This document shows, one piece after another, positions 26,899-39,050 of a stretch of 64,000 nt of DNA. The position numbers were made by a program, and so were the translations under genes. This DNA comes from Stromatinia cepivora (lineage: Eukaryota > Ascomycota > Leotiomycetes > Helotiales > Sclerotiniaceae), in contig RCTD01000001.1 of the NCBI GenBank assembly GCA_014898415.1, positions 4,030,001 through 4,094,000 of the forward strand. The letters are read 5' to 3'. Under the pieces are notes generated by a model. The model searched no databases. It had not been told where the DNA came from and saw only the letters and a program-made list of their open reading frames with translations. Positions within the stretch are counted from its first letter, which is position 1, and each line of letters begins with the position of its first letter.

Positions 26899-28446
26899 AT
26901 GGCATCTTCTAAAGTGATTACCTTATTTCCCTTATTACATACCAACCTATCTATTTATAGGAACACTGCTGATCATTCTCATCTTTCTCACAGGAAATTC
27001 AGCATTCCTCAAGACCTGGCCAAGCCCGTCTTCCATTGTCTACAAATTCGAGTTCCTATCCACGACAATCCCATTCAAGAAATCATTCTCATTCAGTATC
27101 TGGAGGATCCCTTATACCAAGCAGCAGAGTAACTCGACGTAAAAGTGTATCCGCGAACGTTAGTAATGTCGACGCAATCCTAGCTGCTGCGAAGGAGGTC
27201 GGTGATAATCCTTTGGCAATGCCAATTTCTACACGAAGATCAACAATGTCTAAAAATGTCTCGAGGTCCGGACCTATGGGCAGCTTACCGTCTCCACCAT
27301 CAAGTCTGCCAACTCATAGGATGAGGTTGAATTCGGCGGTGAAGTCAGAGCGTGGAGAGAGTGCAATTGACGACGATAACAATGATGAGGAAATGGAGGA
27401 TGAAGACGACGATTTTACAAAGAGCAGATTGAGGAGAGCGAGTGAAGGATCACAACTATTGAAGGACGGCAAGAAGGCCAATGCCAATGATCTCAAGTGT
27501 GACAAGTGTGGAAAAGGATACAAGCACAGCAGCTGCTTGTCTAAGCATTTGTTCGTGCCCACCATCCTTTCCTATCTTCCTCCACATGGGCTTTATCGCG
27601 GAAGCTTTCTACGATGGAGTGATTATGAACAGTTATTAACTTTTTGTCTGCAGATGGGAACATACACCTGAATGGTCTTACACCTCGAAATTGTTAATTT
27701 CAAAGCATCAACAAGTACAACTGCTAGAAGCCGCTTCCGTTCTTGTAGGAATGAATCAAGATGCTGCTAATACTCCACCGGATTCTGCAAAGGACTTCCA
27801 AAGTGATGATCAGGATTCTGCATCTCCGGCGGCGTCTAGCTCGGTTGACCATGAGATTGATCGTGCCAGCTCTGCGGATACGACACCACCACCTGCAGAT
27901 ATGCGCCACGCATACGGTGGTGGCTCGTACAACAGATCAAAGAGATACACTGGAGATAGTGATCGTTATACAATGTCGGGCAGGCTACTTTACGGTGGTA
28001 GCGTTCCAGCCGGATTCGGTCATTCTCGCCATCAAAGTCATGAGCGTCGCCCTCCCTCCTCTGGTATGAATGGCGATCAAGAGGATGAAGGATTGACGGC
28101 AGCCATCCACGCACTTTCGTGCGGCTTTGCAAGTCCCGGAACACCTCGAAGTGGGCCACTCATTCCAGCTGACGCTCCTCCCGTCCCTGAAATTCCAGCT
28201 GAGTATTTGAATGATCTCTCGACTAGTTTCACTCCTAGCCTTCACCCACGGCAGAGGGAAAGTTTTGCCAGAGAAAGCTTTACGAGAGGAAGCTATGACC
28301 CACATCAGATCTATGGAGATGGAGATGGAGATGTTCATATGGAGGATGGCGATGATAGTGTTGGAGATGAGGAAGATTATGATCAGCGATCCAGAGGTCG
28401 TTCTGATGATGACGATGATGGTGTTTTTGGACATATGGAGGAATGA
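26899..28446 (+). CDS. Single C2H2 zinc-finger protein, putative transcription factor
   Basis: Three exons: 26899-26913, 26994-27550 and 27654-28446; total 454 aa. The N-terminal part is Ser/Arg-rich with RRKSVSANVSNVDAILAAAK, then an acidic block (DDNNDEEMEDEDDD). A single C2H2 finger follows: CDKCGKGYKHSSCLSKHLWEH, spacing C-x2-C-x12-H-x3-H. The finger is split by intron 2 inside its last Leu codon (donor GTTCGT, acceptor CTGCAG). After it comes TPEWSYTSKLLISKHQQVQL, then a Ser/Pro/Asp-rich tail with DGDGDVHMEDGDD. Exon 1 is only five codons (MASSK), chosen because GTGATT...TCACAG keeps frame from the only nearby ATG; this start is the least certain part. I do not recognise a characterised orthologue. 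DNA binding in the nucleus is inferred from the finger. Confidence 0.8.
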
Positions 28447-29634
28447 CCGTCAGTGACTCTAAATGTGCCAATTGAAGCAGCTCTTCAATTGGTCATTGTG
28501 ATATTTTTCCTTTTCTTCTCCTGTAGTAGCAACATAATATGTGTATGCAGTGAGCAAAGTCTCCACCGTCGATTCTCAGCACCAATGGGTGGATGTTTGA
28601 TCCACTGAGGTTAAAACTGGGGATCGAGCTGATATACCACAGCAATACAAAACAAATGATATCAATGTAACAAAACTCGATGATGGCTGGGTTCGGGGCC
28701 GCTTGATTTAGACATAGATGATGTTGAACATGATGATGGTGATGTCGATGTAATGAGAGTGACACATTGAGGTGCCATCAAGCACGTAAGTACAGGTACC
28801 TATTAAAGAGCTTTTATTTTCCTCAGATAAGATCACTTGGCTTGAGGTGTTTAGACTTCCTTATGTTTCGCGGGGAGATAGCACTTGCTTGACACTGGTT
28901 GGATACAGTGCGGCATGGTACCTGGGATGGAGTTTGACGGTAGGAGGAAGAAGTTGGCAAATAATTCTGTATGCAGTTATTGGCGGGCGAGTAAAAAAAG
29001 CAAACGAAGGAATGGAATAAGCAGATGAAAGTGCATCAATTTTTAGAAAGAAAAGAAAAAAACACGGAATAAATATCAATCGATTGCCTACAGTAACTTA
29101 GAGCAATGCAATTTATTTAATAAAAACTATCAAATTTTCGAAGTGGGTACCAATTGAGAAAAAAATAAAAAAAATGTAATGAAAAAATGATGGTTGGCAG
29201 AACGACTTCTCGTGCAAGGAACTGTTGATAAAAGCTCACCGGTAGTGACGTCTGTGTGTCCAAGCTCAAGCTGCATCATGCAAAGCAAGCAAAAAATTCG
29301 CATGAGCAACATTGGAAATTTACGTCAAGAAGAACAATTCAACGGCGCGGAGAACAAAGAATCGAAACTGAATTTGGTGTTGGCATTTGATAAATTTTGA
29401 TAAAGAGAGAAGTGAATTGAAAAGTGAGGAGAAGTTTGTTTTTGTAGTGGGATACAGCGCGCCTTAGTTTTAGAGGGGACGCGTTGGTCTTGTTTATTTG
29501 CTGCCGTATTGACGGAAAGGCTACGGAAGTTTTATTCAATCGAGCTTGGTTGTTTACTATTTATAAGATTGGACGCGCGATATCATACTGAAGGAAATAT
29601 ACAAAAGCAATAACAAAAGGAACGAAACGAAACG
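28447..29634. other. Intergenic region upstream of membrane protein gene
   Basis: 3' region of the C2H2 gene followed by the promoter of the next gene. No supported coding or RNA gene. An ACGCGT hexamer lies at 29479-29484. Confidence 0.5.
29479..29484. promoter_or_regulatory. ACGCGT (MCB-type) hexamer upstream of membrane protein gene
   Basis: The palindrome ACGCGT is the core of the MluI cell-cycle box bound by MBF (Mbp1/Swi6 family). It lies about 150 bp upstream of the start codon at 29635; a second ACGCGC core is near 29571. A single hexamer is weak evidence for regulation. Confidence 0.3.
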
Positions 29635-30856
29635 ATGGCTCCAGCAACGAGATCATTGAGAAGAGATAAGGTGGAGAGTTTGGTGGATAGTACGGAGGCC
29701 GCGGCGGATCAACTTATTAATGGGGATTCGAGTCATCTGGGGACGGTTGATGATTTGGATGAATATTATTCGAGGAGGGAGTTGGAGAGAGAGAGTGGGG
29801 GGAGGATGGCTAGAAACTCGAAGCTTGCTCATTCGATGCTCGCCGAGTCTGGACTCGCACAGCGAACGCAATCGACAATGCCGGATCTATTGAGGTTTCC
29901 GGTCGTGGTGATTCTCACTTCGGTGGTTAGTGGGTTGGCTTACAGTTTGAGGGCGAGTTATTTGGATGGAGGGGAGTTAGGGAGGGTTAGCAGGTCGCAG
30001 GAGGGCTGGGATGACTTTGGAATTTTGTTTGCATGGAGGACTATTGAATTGGCATTGGGTTGGTTTGGAAATTATGATGGGTATGATCTTGCGGCTTTGA
30101 GTGTGTTGTCTCGTGGTCCTCCGGTAAGTTTCTACTTTTCTGCTCCACTCCAAAGTTGCGATTGTGTTTTCGATGTGTATACTGATTCTTGGGATGTAGT
30201 TGTATCTTCTAGGCACATTCTATGAAGTTAGCATGAAGACTGTTTTGACATCTCTTCTCATCGATACTCTGACAACTTATATTCCTTTCCGATTACTTCG
30301 ACCTCTCTCTCCCGCTCATGCAGACTCTCCCTCTGTCCCAAATCGAGATATCACTTCGGATATTCCCGTTCAAATCATTACTACACTGCTAGCGGCATCT
30401 ATCTACAGCGTCACTCTCTACTGTGCATACATGTCCTACATGCCAGTTTACCTGGCCACCTATTTCGAAGGTATCCCATCTATTGCTGCCGCCTACTCCG
30501 CAACTCCCACCTCTCTCCTTCCCGTTACATTACTCTTGGGTCTCGCGACACGTTCATTCATCTTCACACCAGCTACCGCTACCAAACCCTCAGACTCCAA
30601 GGCTGAGCCTTTCAATCCTGAAACTGCTACATTGGAAGAAACTATCTGGTATAACTTTTGGGGCTGGTCGAAGAAAACTAAGCTCGTTATTAGGAGAACA
30701 GCTACTTTGATGATGGTTACGGGCGTTAACACTTTTGTGCAATTGTATGTTACGCTTGAGGGTGTTGAGGCGCTTGGTGCTGTGGCGTATTCAAGTGTCT
30801 GGGTTGTGGCTGCGGGAATTTGTGGGGCTGTGTTGGGGTTTGTGGGTGCGGTTTAG
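29635..30856 (+). CDS. Multi-pass membrane protein of unknown function
   Basis: Two exons, 29635-30123 and 30200-30856, split by a 76 nt GT-AG intron (GTAAGT donor, TGTAG acceptor), give 381 aa. The first 80 residues are hydrophilic and probably disordered or cytosolic (SRRELERESGGRMAR). Hydrophobic segments follow near residues 88-108 (FPVVVILTSVVSGLAYSL), about 128-145, and in the second exon around LYLLGTFYEVSMKTVLTSLL, IITTLLAASIYSVTLYC, LLPVTLLLGLATRSFIF, ATLMMVTGVNTFVQLYVT and VWVVAAGICGAVLGFVGAV. That predicts about six to seven spans. I recognise no catalytic motif or transporter signature and assign no function. The upstream region contains an ACGCGT hexamer. Intron position and frame closure make the model secure even though the product is unknown. 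Confidence 0.85.
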
Positions 30857-32236
30857 GGGAGAGGATGTGATGCAGGTTTGGTGGCTTGCCGTTGGAGAGA
30901 GATAACGGTATATGAGGGGAGATGGGGTGTGGAATAACTATACAGGAAGAAGACGCATACGCATCTTGCTATTTCCTATTTTTGGAGTGGACTTGTTGGT
31001 TTGGCGGTCCAGTTGAATGACTGAAACGAGACTCGTTTGTTTTTGTTCACGGGCTTATGATACAGGGAGATGTCATGTTTACTTATCGATACGGCGAGCA
31101 GGGGTAGGGAAAATAATCATACGAATACCTACAATTCACAGCTGGAGAGTTGTGGTGATTGTTGTGTAGTGATGTATTGTTTCGAGCTTTGATTCCTTGA
31201 CGAGAAGCAAAATCATGCTTCTGATACAGACACAGTGCATTTGGTGGATATCGTGTTCAAGGTTTCTAAAAATAGATACATATATTTATATTGATTCACA
31301 AACAAAGGGGAAAGGAATATATACAAATGGAGGTGGCAAGAAAGAAGTGAATTTGTGCAAATGAATTGAAACTTGTTGTACTGATACATGCAGATATTCA
31401 ATAAATGATAGCGTAACCATTTCATATACAACCGTTATAAAATTGGACTAGGCTAACATCTGGAAGGAATAAAATGCCTTGCTTATTACATTTGCATCTC
31501 AGATCGTATTGTGTTATCGTGTGACCCATGGCCAACCGCAATTTCAAGATGAGAAATGAGAAGAGGGAAGGAAAAGGAAAAGGAAAAGGAAAAGAATAAT
31601 GAGAGAATAAAGGGTGAAAGCGTATGAGAAGATGCAAACAAACATTTAAACTGTATCGGAATATAATAAATATAATAAAACATTTTTTGATAAATTACTA
31701 CCTAGGTAGTATTAAATGAATATTCATAATCTATATCATTTCCCAATCCAATATCCAATACACCTACCTAGGTTATTGAAAGTGGTTTACCATTTCAACC
31801 TTTCCCCAGTTGGTTCTCATCTTCATCAAGTTCAGCTTCTTTGATATCTGCCTCTGCCTCTGCCACTTCCTAATACCTACCTACTACTTACCTACCTACT
31901 ACTTACCTACCTTTAATATCACGAAACCAAAACCAAAACCCATGACACCTTTTTGCATATTTTATATTGAGATATGTAGGGAATCGTAACACACCAACCA
32001 AAAACGAGGATTTTTTTATTGTCTTTGATTTGATCCTTTGATTAGAGACTTTTATTTCGACCTTACCTGTTATTTGCCATCAATCTTATTATCTATCTAT
32101 CTATCTATTATCTATCACCATATTTGCAACTCTCCTCCCTTTCAGAGCCTCATCGCGTCGCCACTATTCAAACTAAACAAACACAACTTCCCGATCAAAT
32201 AAATATCATATCATACATACAACTCAAAATCAGAAA
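30857..32236. other. Intergenic region upstream of ING-family gene
   Basis: AT-rich, with an (AAAAGG)n purine run near 31571-31594 and clusters of the TACCTACCTA motif (31761-31773, 31874-31912). No coding evidence on either strand. Confidence 0.5.
31571..31594. repeat. Hexanucleotide purine repeat (GAAAAG)n
   Basis: About four tandem units of GAAAAG; a short polypurine tract in non-coding DNA. Confidence 0.85.
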
Positions 32237-35200
32237 ATGGCATCAGATGCATCAAGAAGGTATGTTTTGTTTGTTTTTTTGGATGAAGCTTTCTTCCCCC
32301 TTTATTTTTCCTCTACTTACTATTTTACTTTCCACTTTCCCCATAACTACGATACTTTGATCTACCTACATACATTAGCTGTTTTCATAGCTTGATTTGA
32401 TTTTCCCCTCCCCTCCACAAAAAGCACGTGCATTTTTATGCTACGTACATTCTTATACGGTACTTGCTTTGGATCTTATTTTGTTCCTATTCCCGCCTGC
32501 GCAAGAAAGATTGGGGAACAAGGCAGGATAGAAAGCAAGGCCAAAAATAAATATTTTTTTATAAAAAAAAAAAGGGCTCAGGCAAATCATCGGGAAAAAG
32601 AAAAAGAACCAAAATTCCCCTCCCTTCCCCCCAAATTCCAAAAATGCTGCCAATGATCGCGCAGAGGGCGCTAGGCTAGGCAAGGATTTGGATTGGTGAT
32701 AGCATCGCACTTTACGCTTTACCGACAGATTTTCGCGTTGCTTTCACGACAGATTATTGCCTTACTGTTACAACGGCTATCTCTATCCATCTCATCTTTT
32801 ATCTTTTTCTTACATTTCATTCACGATTGACCTTTCAAGGTTTATTATTTTGACGACTTACTCTGGATTCGGGATTTTTTACTAATTTGTTTTTTTCTTC
32901 TCTCTTTTAGATGGCTTGATGAGTCAGGCATTTGGAGTTGTCGTATCAAGGTCCCACCACAGTCGCATGTCGATAATTCAAGAGCGATTGATGATAACAA
33001 TTCCAACTCCAACTCTATCACGATGGCGACAAACAATTCAATGGATACCGCTTTGGAGATGACAAGTCCTAGGCGTAAGGGCAAGCTTGCGGAGACGATA
33101 CAATCCATGGCAAACTTGAATAGCAATATCGAAAATATGGAATTGCCCATGGATCCGGATGCGCAGGCAACAATTACAGACTTTCTCGATTTTACGGAAT
33201 ATTTACCTTCTGATTTGGTTCGGTCAATGGCACTTATTAGTGACCTTGATGAAAAATATGTCAATGCTTCATTGAACGTAAATGACTTTACGAAAACATA
33301 TGGTCATCTTCCCGATCTTCCGGCCGATTCAAAACCTGATCCTGTCTCTCTGCGAAAAGATATATCTACGAGTTTGACTGATGCCCTTTGCGCACGCACA
33401 TTAGCCTTCGCAGAAGCATCACATATGGTTGAGAATGTGGAAAGACATTTCAAGAGAGCGCAGAATATATTGGCGAAGCTTGAGGCCATGGCCGAAAACT
33501 ATCCCGAATCTCGAGAACCAAGCCCTGTTCCGCAGAAACCCAATTCACCTGTCGCAAATCGAGCCCCAGGAAAGCTTCTCTTGAGCGCTGGAAACGCTGA
33601 TGGTCGTATGCGTATACGCAAACGACGCGCGCCAATCATTACTGTTCCTGGTGAGGTCATGGCTTCATATGAGCTTGATTACGAATCTTATGATTCGTAC
33701 AGTGATGATTCGGAATCGGATGCTGGTCTACCCACACCACGTCGGCATACACCTGCACGATCCGTATCAGTCAATCCTAAGATTAAGTTGAAAGTCAAGC
33801 CACCTAAGAAAGAGAAAGTACCCAAGGCCCCTCGAGCACCAAGACCACCGGGAGTTATGGGAACGAACGTACATAGTGCGGTTGCCGGTATATCAACGAG
33901 TAATGCGTTAGCGAAGCTTCAACCTCCACCACCGGATGCGAAAGCGGGAAGCGAAGATGCGCCTTGGCTTCAGTTGACCGCATGGGAGCTTGCTAAGCTC
34001 AGAAAGAGAATGAAAAAGAATGCGGTATGGAGCCCGAGCGATACAATGATCGCACGTGAATTAAAACAATTGGGACGAGGAATTGAAGCGTATCGTACTG
34101 CAAAGAGTAAGGCTGACGCTGCAGGACAGCCTTTCGATCAACCGGTACCACCCCAACTCACCGGGAAGACAGTCATCGCCGAAGGTGCAATAAGTGCGGA
34201 AGCCCTAGGCGCAGAGGAGATACAACTCAGCAATCGTGGTATGAAGCTTAACGAAGCTAAGAAATTAAAAAGAGAGGCTGCTGCGAAAGAGCTGGCTAAA
34301 TTGGCGGCTGAGGAAGCAGAAGAATCTGTACGAAAAATGACAGAAGCTGCTAGTACAGTAAAGAGCCTTTTCGGAAATCATCCCGAAGATGAGAAGAAAG
34401 AAAAAGAGAAAGAGAAAGCTTCTACTAAAACACCAAAGAAACAAGTATCGAGAAAACGTAAACGCGAGTCGACAATTGAAGATGTGAAGGCAAATGGCGA
34501 AAGCTCATCAAATGTAGATGGCATGACTGACACGAATGAAATCCAAGGTGATAAAGTAAATGAAGCAGATTCTTCGAAATTAGGTAAGCCTCAATTCAAG
34601 AGAACGAAGACTGAAACCCCGGTTCCGCCCCCTCATCCCATTATCACAAATGCCACTCCCCGCGCAACTCCTGTACCCACTTTGGAATCTGCCGTCTCTG
34701 TGGCATCTTCCATTGCTCTTTCAGCACCCAATACAGATACACCAACTGGTTCTACTCCAATTGTTCCAGTATCGGCTGCATCACCACCAAAATCTTCAAC
34801 GCCAATTCTTCCTCCGGGTGTGGAAAAGAAGGAAGCTAAGAAGGAGGCGAGAAAAGCAGCAGCTGTTGCTAAAAAGGAAGCCAAAGAAGCAGCCAAAGAA
34901 GCAGCCAAAGCAGTTGCGGATGCGGAAAAGGCAGAAAGGAATGAGGAGAAGAAACCGGAAAAGCCAGAGAAAACAACTAACACACGTACCACTCGAAAAG
35001 CAACTCCTGTTGCTCCACCAATTGAACCTACTTCACCAGCAACAGAATCACTTCCAGCTAAGAGACCAACATCTTCTCGTGGTAAAGCAGCTGCAGCAAA
35101 AGAAGCAGCGTCAGCCGCCGTTAAGTCAGAGGATCCCGTTTCTGCAGCTCCTACTCCAGCAGTCTTAGATCGTCCTAGACGTACTAGCACCGCTCGTAAT

Positions 35201-35730
35201 ACACCCGCACCAGAAACTCGGCAACCAAGTAAAAGAGCTAAGAGACCTGCACCAGGAGTTGTAACTGTTAGTACAGAAGGTGGTTCAACTGCTGTAAGTG
35301 TTGGCAAGAGACGAGCTGCGCCACGTAAAAAGGCAGGACAGAAAAAAGAAAAGAAGGATGGAAGAGAAGGTAGTGCGGTTCAAGATGTATTGGATGAGGT
35401 TGATGATGATGGAAATTTGATTGATCCAAATGAGCCGAGATATTGCACTTGTAATCGGGTTAGCTTTGGCACGATGATTGCTTGTGAAAATGATAATGTG
35501 AGTTTCTTTCGTGTTGTTTGTATTTTATTTTGTTTGGAGCGGAGTGGAGTGGAGAAATCAGAACTAACGAGCTATATGATTGATAGTGCGAGAAAGAATG
35601 GTTTCATCTAGAGTGTGTGGGTTTACCGGCGATTCCTCCTAGAACTACTAAATGGTATTGTCCGGATTGTAGGATTATTTTGGGGATTGGTGAGAAGGGG
35701 GAGGTTAATGCTAGGGGAAGAAAAAAGTAA
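32237..35730 (+). CDS. ING-family PHD-finger chromatin protein
   Basis: Model: 32237-32259, 32911-35497 and 35587-35730, total 917 aa. The ING N-terminal domain is seen in FLDFTEYLPSDLVRSMALIS followed by DLDEKYVNA and a helical stretch with ASHMVENVERHFKRAQNIL. The middle is long, disordered and Lys/Ala/Pro-rich (AKKEAKEAAKEAAKAVADAE). The C-terminal PHD finger reads RYCTCNRVSFGTMIACENDN, then CEKEWFHLECVGL, then KWYCPDCR: an ING-type Cys4-His-Cys3 finger that binds H3K4 methyl-lysine. It is split by an 89 nt intron (GTGAGT donor). ING proteins are subunits of histone acetyltransferase or deacetylase complexes (yeast Yng1, Yng2, Pho23); which one this matches is unclear, and it is much longer than the yeast members. 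The first exon (MASDASRR, 23 nt) and its 651 nt intron are inferred; the ATG at 33023 in exon 2 is the alternative start. Confidence 0.88.
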
Positions 35731-37083
35731 TGGGGTAGGATGGGGCGGGGTGGGTGGTCTGGCTGATTTGTTAGCTAGCTAGCTAGCTTATATGGAGTTT
35801 ATACTATGGCTGGCTTGGCTTGATGGTTTGATGGCTTGATAAAAATAAGGATTTGGGGAATGGATGTATGAATGTATGAATGCATATTGGTTTGCACGAT
35901 GAAGGAAGGGGGGTGAAGGTATACGAGATGAGGGAAGGTATGCGAGAAGGTGGATTATGTATGAATATGAATTCATTTCGTGTTGTTTTTTCTTTCTTGT
36001 TATCTCTGTTGTTTTGTTATTTTGGTTTGTAATTTTAGTGTGTGTGTGCGTTGGGAGTGATGTGGTGATTGGAAGTGGTAATTGGTATTTGGTGATTGGA
36101 AGTGGTAGCTGGTATTTGGTGAGGTGAGGGTGTATGAGGTGAGGATGTATGATTATGTATGTATGTATCTATGATGGGGGTGGAATGGATGGATGTTATA
36201 GATGGATCGTGGATCGATGTAACAAATGAATTGAGTTGAAGGCGGGGGTTTGTGAATCTTAAAAGGGAAGGGGGAGAATGGCTTGGGATGAAATAAAAGT
36301 AAAGCTTTCGGTACACGGAGATTTATTGGTTTACCTGTCTGCTGTGGATGTGTGGATGTGTGAAATCGGAATAAAGAGAGAGGGGGGGGGGAGGGGGGTA
36401 GATACAAGTTATTTGGAAGAAAAGGGAACTGTGGTTGAATGGAGTTTTGGTTGAATTATGTGAATATGAGATGAGTGAGATGAAACGGGGAATTTAAATG
36501 ATTATTTTTTGGATTGCTTGGTTGTTTGCTATATCATTATATATATCATTGTGATAATATAGTTGGGGATAGTATAGCTGGGGAGGATGTAGTTAGGGAT
36601 AGTATAATATGGTATATTTTAGGATGGGTTGGAAAAATATCTATGTATGTATATGTATATGTATTGTGTGGTAGATAGATGGGTAGATGGTATAAATAAT
36701 TTATTTTTTTAATAGTTACGCAGTTATGTAGTTGGATTTAAATAAAGGCAAAATATTTTTTCGTCGGAGATTTTTTAGTGGGTGGGTGGATGGGATATAG
36801 ATAGATCACTTTTTGGAGGTGGTTGAGGGGGTGGGGAGTTCGAAGAAGTATTAGGGGGGTGGTTAGATTGAGGGCGTTGGGGGTAATGTGTGGTTTGTGT
36901 GATGAGGGGATGAGGGGGTAGGTAGATAAATGGTTTGGATATAAATGAGGGAACGGGGGGATAAGAAAAAGAAAAAGAAAATTGGAGAAGTTTTTGAAAG
37001 TGAAGGATTGGGTATATAATGAGGATTGAGAGGGGAAGAAGGAAAAGACAGTGGGAAGACATGAAATAAAAAGAAACACAAAA

Positions 37084-37115
37084 CCTCCAACCTCCAACCT
37101 CCAACCTCCAACCTC
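37084..37115. repeat. Heptanucleotide repeat (CCTCCAA)4.6
   Basis: Four full and one partial tandem CCTCCAA units in non-coding DNA. Confidence 0.9.
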
Positions 37116-38361
37116 AGAAAGCCAAATCCCCTCCCCCCGCAAACCTCTCATCTTCACAGCGCGCTCCATAGAACCCTATAGAAAACCCCCCTTTTTTCAC
37201 TCAAAAAATACAAAAAACAAACCAAAATCATATACTCACAACCTATTCTTTATTTCTTATTTATAATTAATCCATAATCCGTAATCTATAATCCATTATC
37301 TCTATTTAATTTTCGTTCCTCAGTATTATCAATCACATATAACCCAAGTATAATAATCCCATCCTGATAACCTATTACCTATCTATTTATATAGTTTTCA
37401 TATTATAGTTATAAATTCGGTAGTGGATTGGAGTAGATAGTGGGGATTATTTTGGGATATAGGAGGGGGGTGAGGGGTGGGTTTGTTGTTGAAAAAGGGG
37501 GAGGGGGGTGTAGGATGTGAGGTTTGAGCTCGAGGAGGATGGGGGATAGAGATGGATTGGGGGTTGAGGGGGGTTGTGAGTTGGGGGAAGTGGGTTGGGG
37601 AGATTCGGATACGGGATGGGGGTTTGAGGGGGATTGTGGGTTGGGGGGATGGGGGGAGTCTATAGGTGGTAAGAGGAAGGAAAGACGAAAATTTCATACA
37701 TATACTTGAATAAAAATAGTTCAGCCAGTTTTAGGGATTTCTTTGTAGATGGAATAGTATATCTGATTGGGGATGTGGGGTTATTTTTTATCTTTTTTTT
37801 AAAAAAAAGGAAGGACAGCCACTTTTTGAGGAGGGGTTTGAGTGATTGAGTGCTTATTATATGGGTGTTTATTTAGATTCTTTATACCTGAGAAAACAGC
37901 TTTTGTGGAAAGGAGATGTATCATCTATTTCTTGATCGACTAAGATCTGGAGTTAGAAATGGAAGATTGGAGATTGGGGATTAGATGAGGATGAGGTTGA
38001 GGGGGGAGGATTGATTAGAGCTGAAAGAGGGATTCTCAACATCAACTAATCAACCATCTAAAGCGAATGAAGCATGAACTTACAAATCCATCCTCTATTC
38101 TCCCTACCTATCTTTCATCATAGCCAAGCATCTCCCACAACCCAAAGATAAAGAATCTGTATACATGGAATTTATCTCGATGGTATTCTCATACAAGTTT
38201 ATCGGATAGAGATTGCTGGTTTATATATACTAGCTAGCTAGGATAATTTTCTAATATGAGAAATATTACCGGTGTTTTTTAAACCACTTTCTATTATCGA
38301 GTTTATGAGATGGGATTTGGTATAGGTATATGGGTTTGAGGGATGATCTGCCTACTTTTTG

Positions 38362-38388
38362 GAGACTGTAGAGACTGTAGAGACTGTA
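38362..38388. repeat. Nine-bp tandem repeat (GAGACTGTA)x3
   Basis: Three tandem copies of GAGACTGTA just upstream of the hAT-type MITE. Confidence 0.9.
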
Positions 38389-38621
38389 GATGTTGGTCCA
38401 TTGAGAGGGTTGGTCTCTGGTAATATATTGATCGTGGGATGGTAATAGGAGTTGGAGCTTGCTCGATTAGATAGTCATTCTCGTTATTGTTGAAGAGATT
38501 AGTACCACAATTCCATAGGATATGGTGCAAGTCGATTTTTGGAGTTTTGTTGTAGTGGTTGAGAAATTGACAGATTATATTTTCGAAGCAAGGTTCTCTG
38601 GGGATGATGTGGTTCGGTAGT

Positions 38622-39050
38622 CAGTGATGGGAATAGTGTGAATAAGTATTATAGTGGCTGATATTGAAGCATTTGATATCACGGCAGTATGTTTAAATTT
38701 TGATATTCTGTACTGCAGTACGTATATAACTTAATATATATCACTGTCCATATACGGAATCACTGAAATTCGACAAATTTCTTTCTGAAATAGGCAATAT
38801 TGAAGTAATATTAGCCAAATTCCATTGAATTCCAATGGATATTGCTTCAATATTGCCTATTTCAGAAAGGAATTCATTGAATTCCAGTATTTCCGTATAT
38901 TGCTAGTGATATACAATATTCTGGATTACACTCAATATTGTCAGTGGTATGGAATTCAATATTATGTACTCCAATGCGTATCCAAAAATGCTATACGCCT
39001 CACTATAGTGGGGGATATGGGAATTACACCATATACTACTCCCATCACTG
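38622..39050. mobile_element. 429 bp foldback MITE, hAT type
   Basis: The element begins CAGTGATGGGAATAGT and ends with the inverse ACTACTCCCATCACTG, so 15 of 16 terminal bases match as inverted repeats. It is flanked on both sides by the identical 8 bp TCGGTAGT (38614-38621 and 39051-39058). An 8 bp target duplication with CAGTG-type termini is characteristic of the hAT superfamily. The interior is one large imperfect hairpin: a perfect 25 bp inverted repeat at 38781-38805 and 38845-38869 (around TGAAATAGGCAATATTGAAG), with extended weaker pairing outward (the ATACGGAA segments) and a near-palindromic centre. No transposase is encoded; the 78-codon open frame inside is a by-product of the hairpin. 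Confidence 0.85.

Larger units (their letters stand above)
35731..38613. other. 2.9 kb G-rich non-coding region
   Basis: The plus strand is markedly G-rich and C-poor from about 36040 to 37080 and again 37430-37680, with many GGGG runs. Between them lies a pyrimidine-rich stretch (37080-37220) with CCTCCAA units. Long open frames on the minus strand here are Pro/Ser/His-rich low-complexity readings of this composition. A GAGACTGTA unit is repeated three times near 38362-38388. No gene recognised. Confidence 0.5.

Noticed and set aside
27985..28434. Minus-strand ORF of 149 codons
   Set aside because: Antisense to the last exon of the C2H2 gene; low-complexity.
34633..35307. Minus-strand ORF of 224 codons
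   Set aside because: Fully antisense to the Ala/Lys/Pro-rich part of the ING gene, whose codon pattern keeps the opposite strand open.
36738..37169. Minus-strand ORF of 143 codons and overlapping relatives
   Set aside because: Pro/Ser/His-rich products of a G-rich, C-poor plus strand; no motif and no splice structure.
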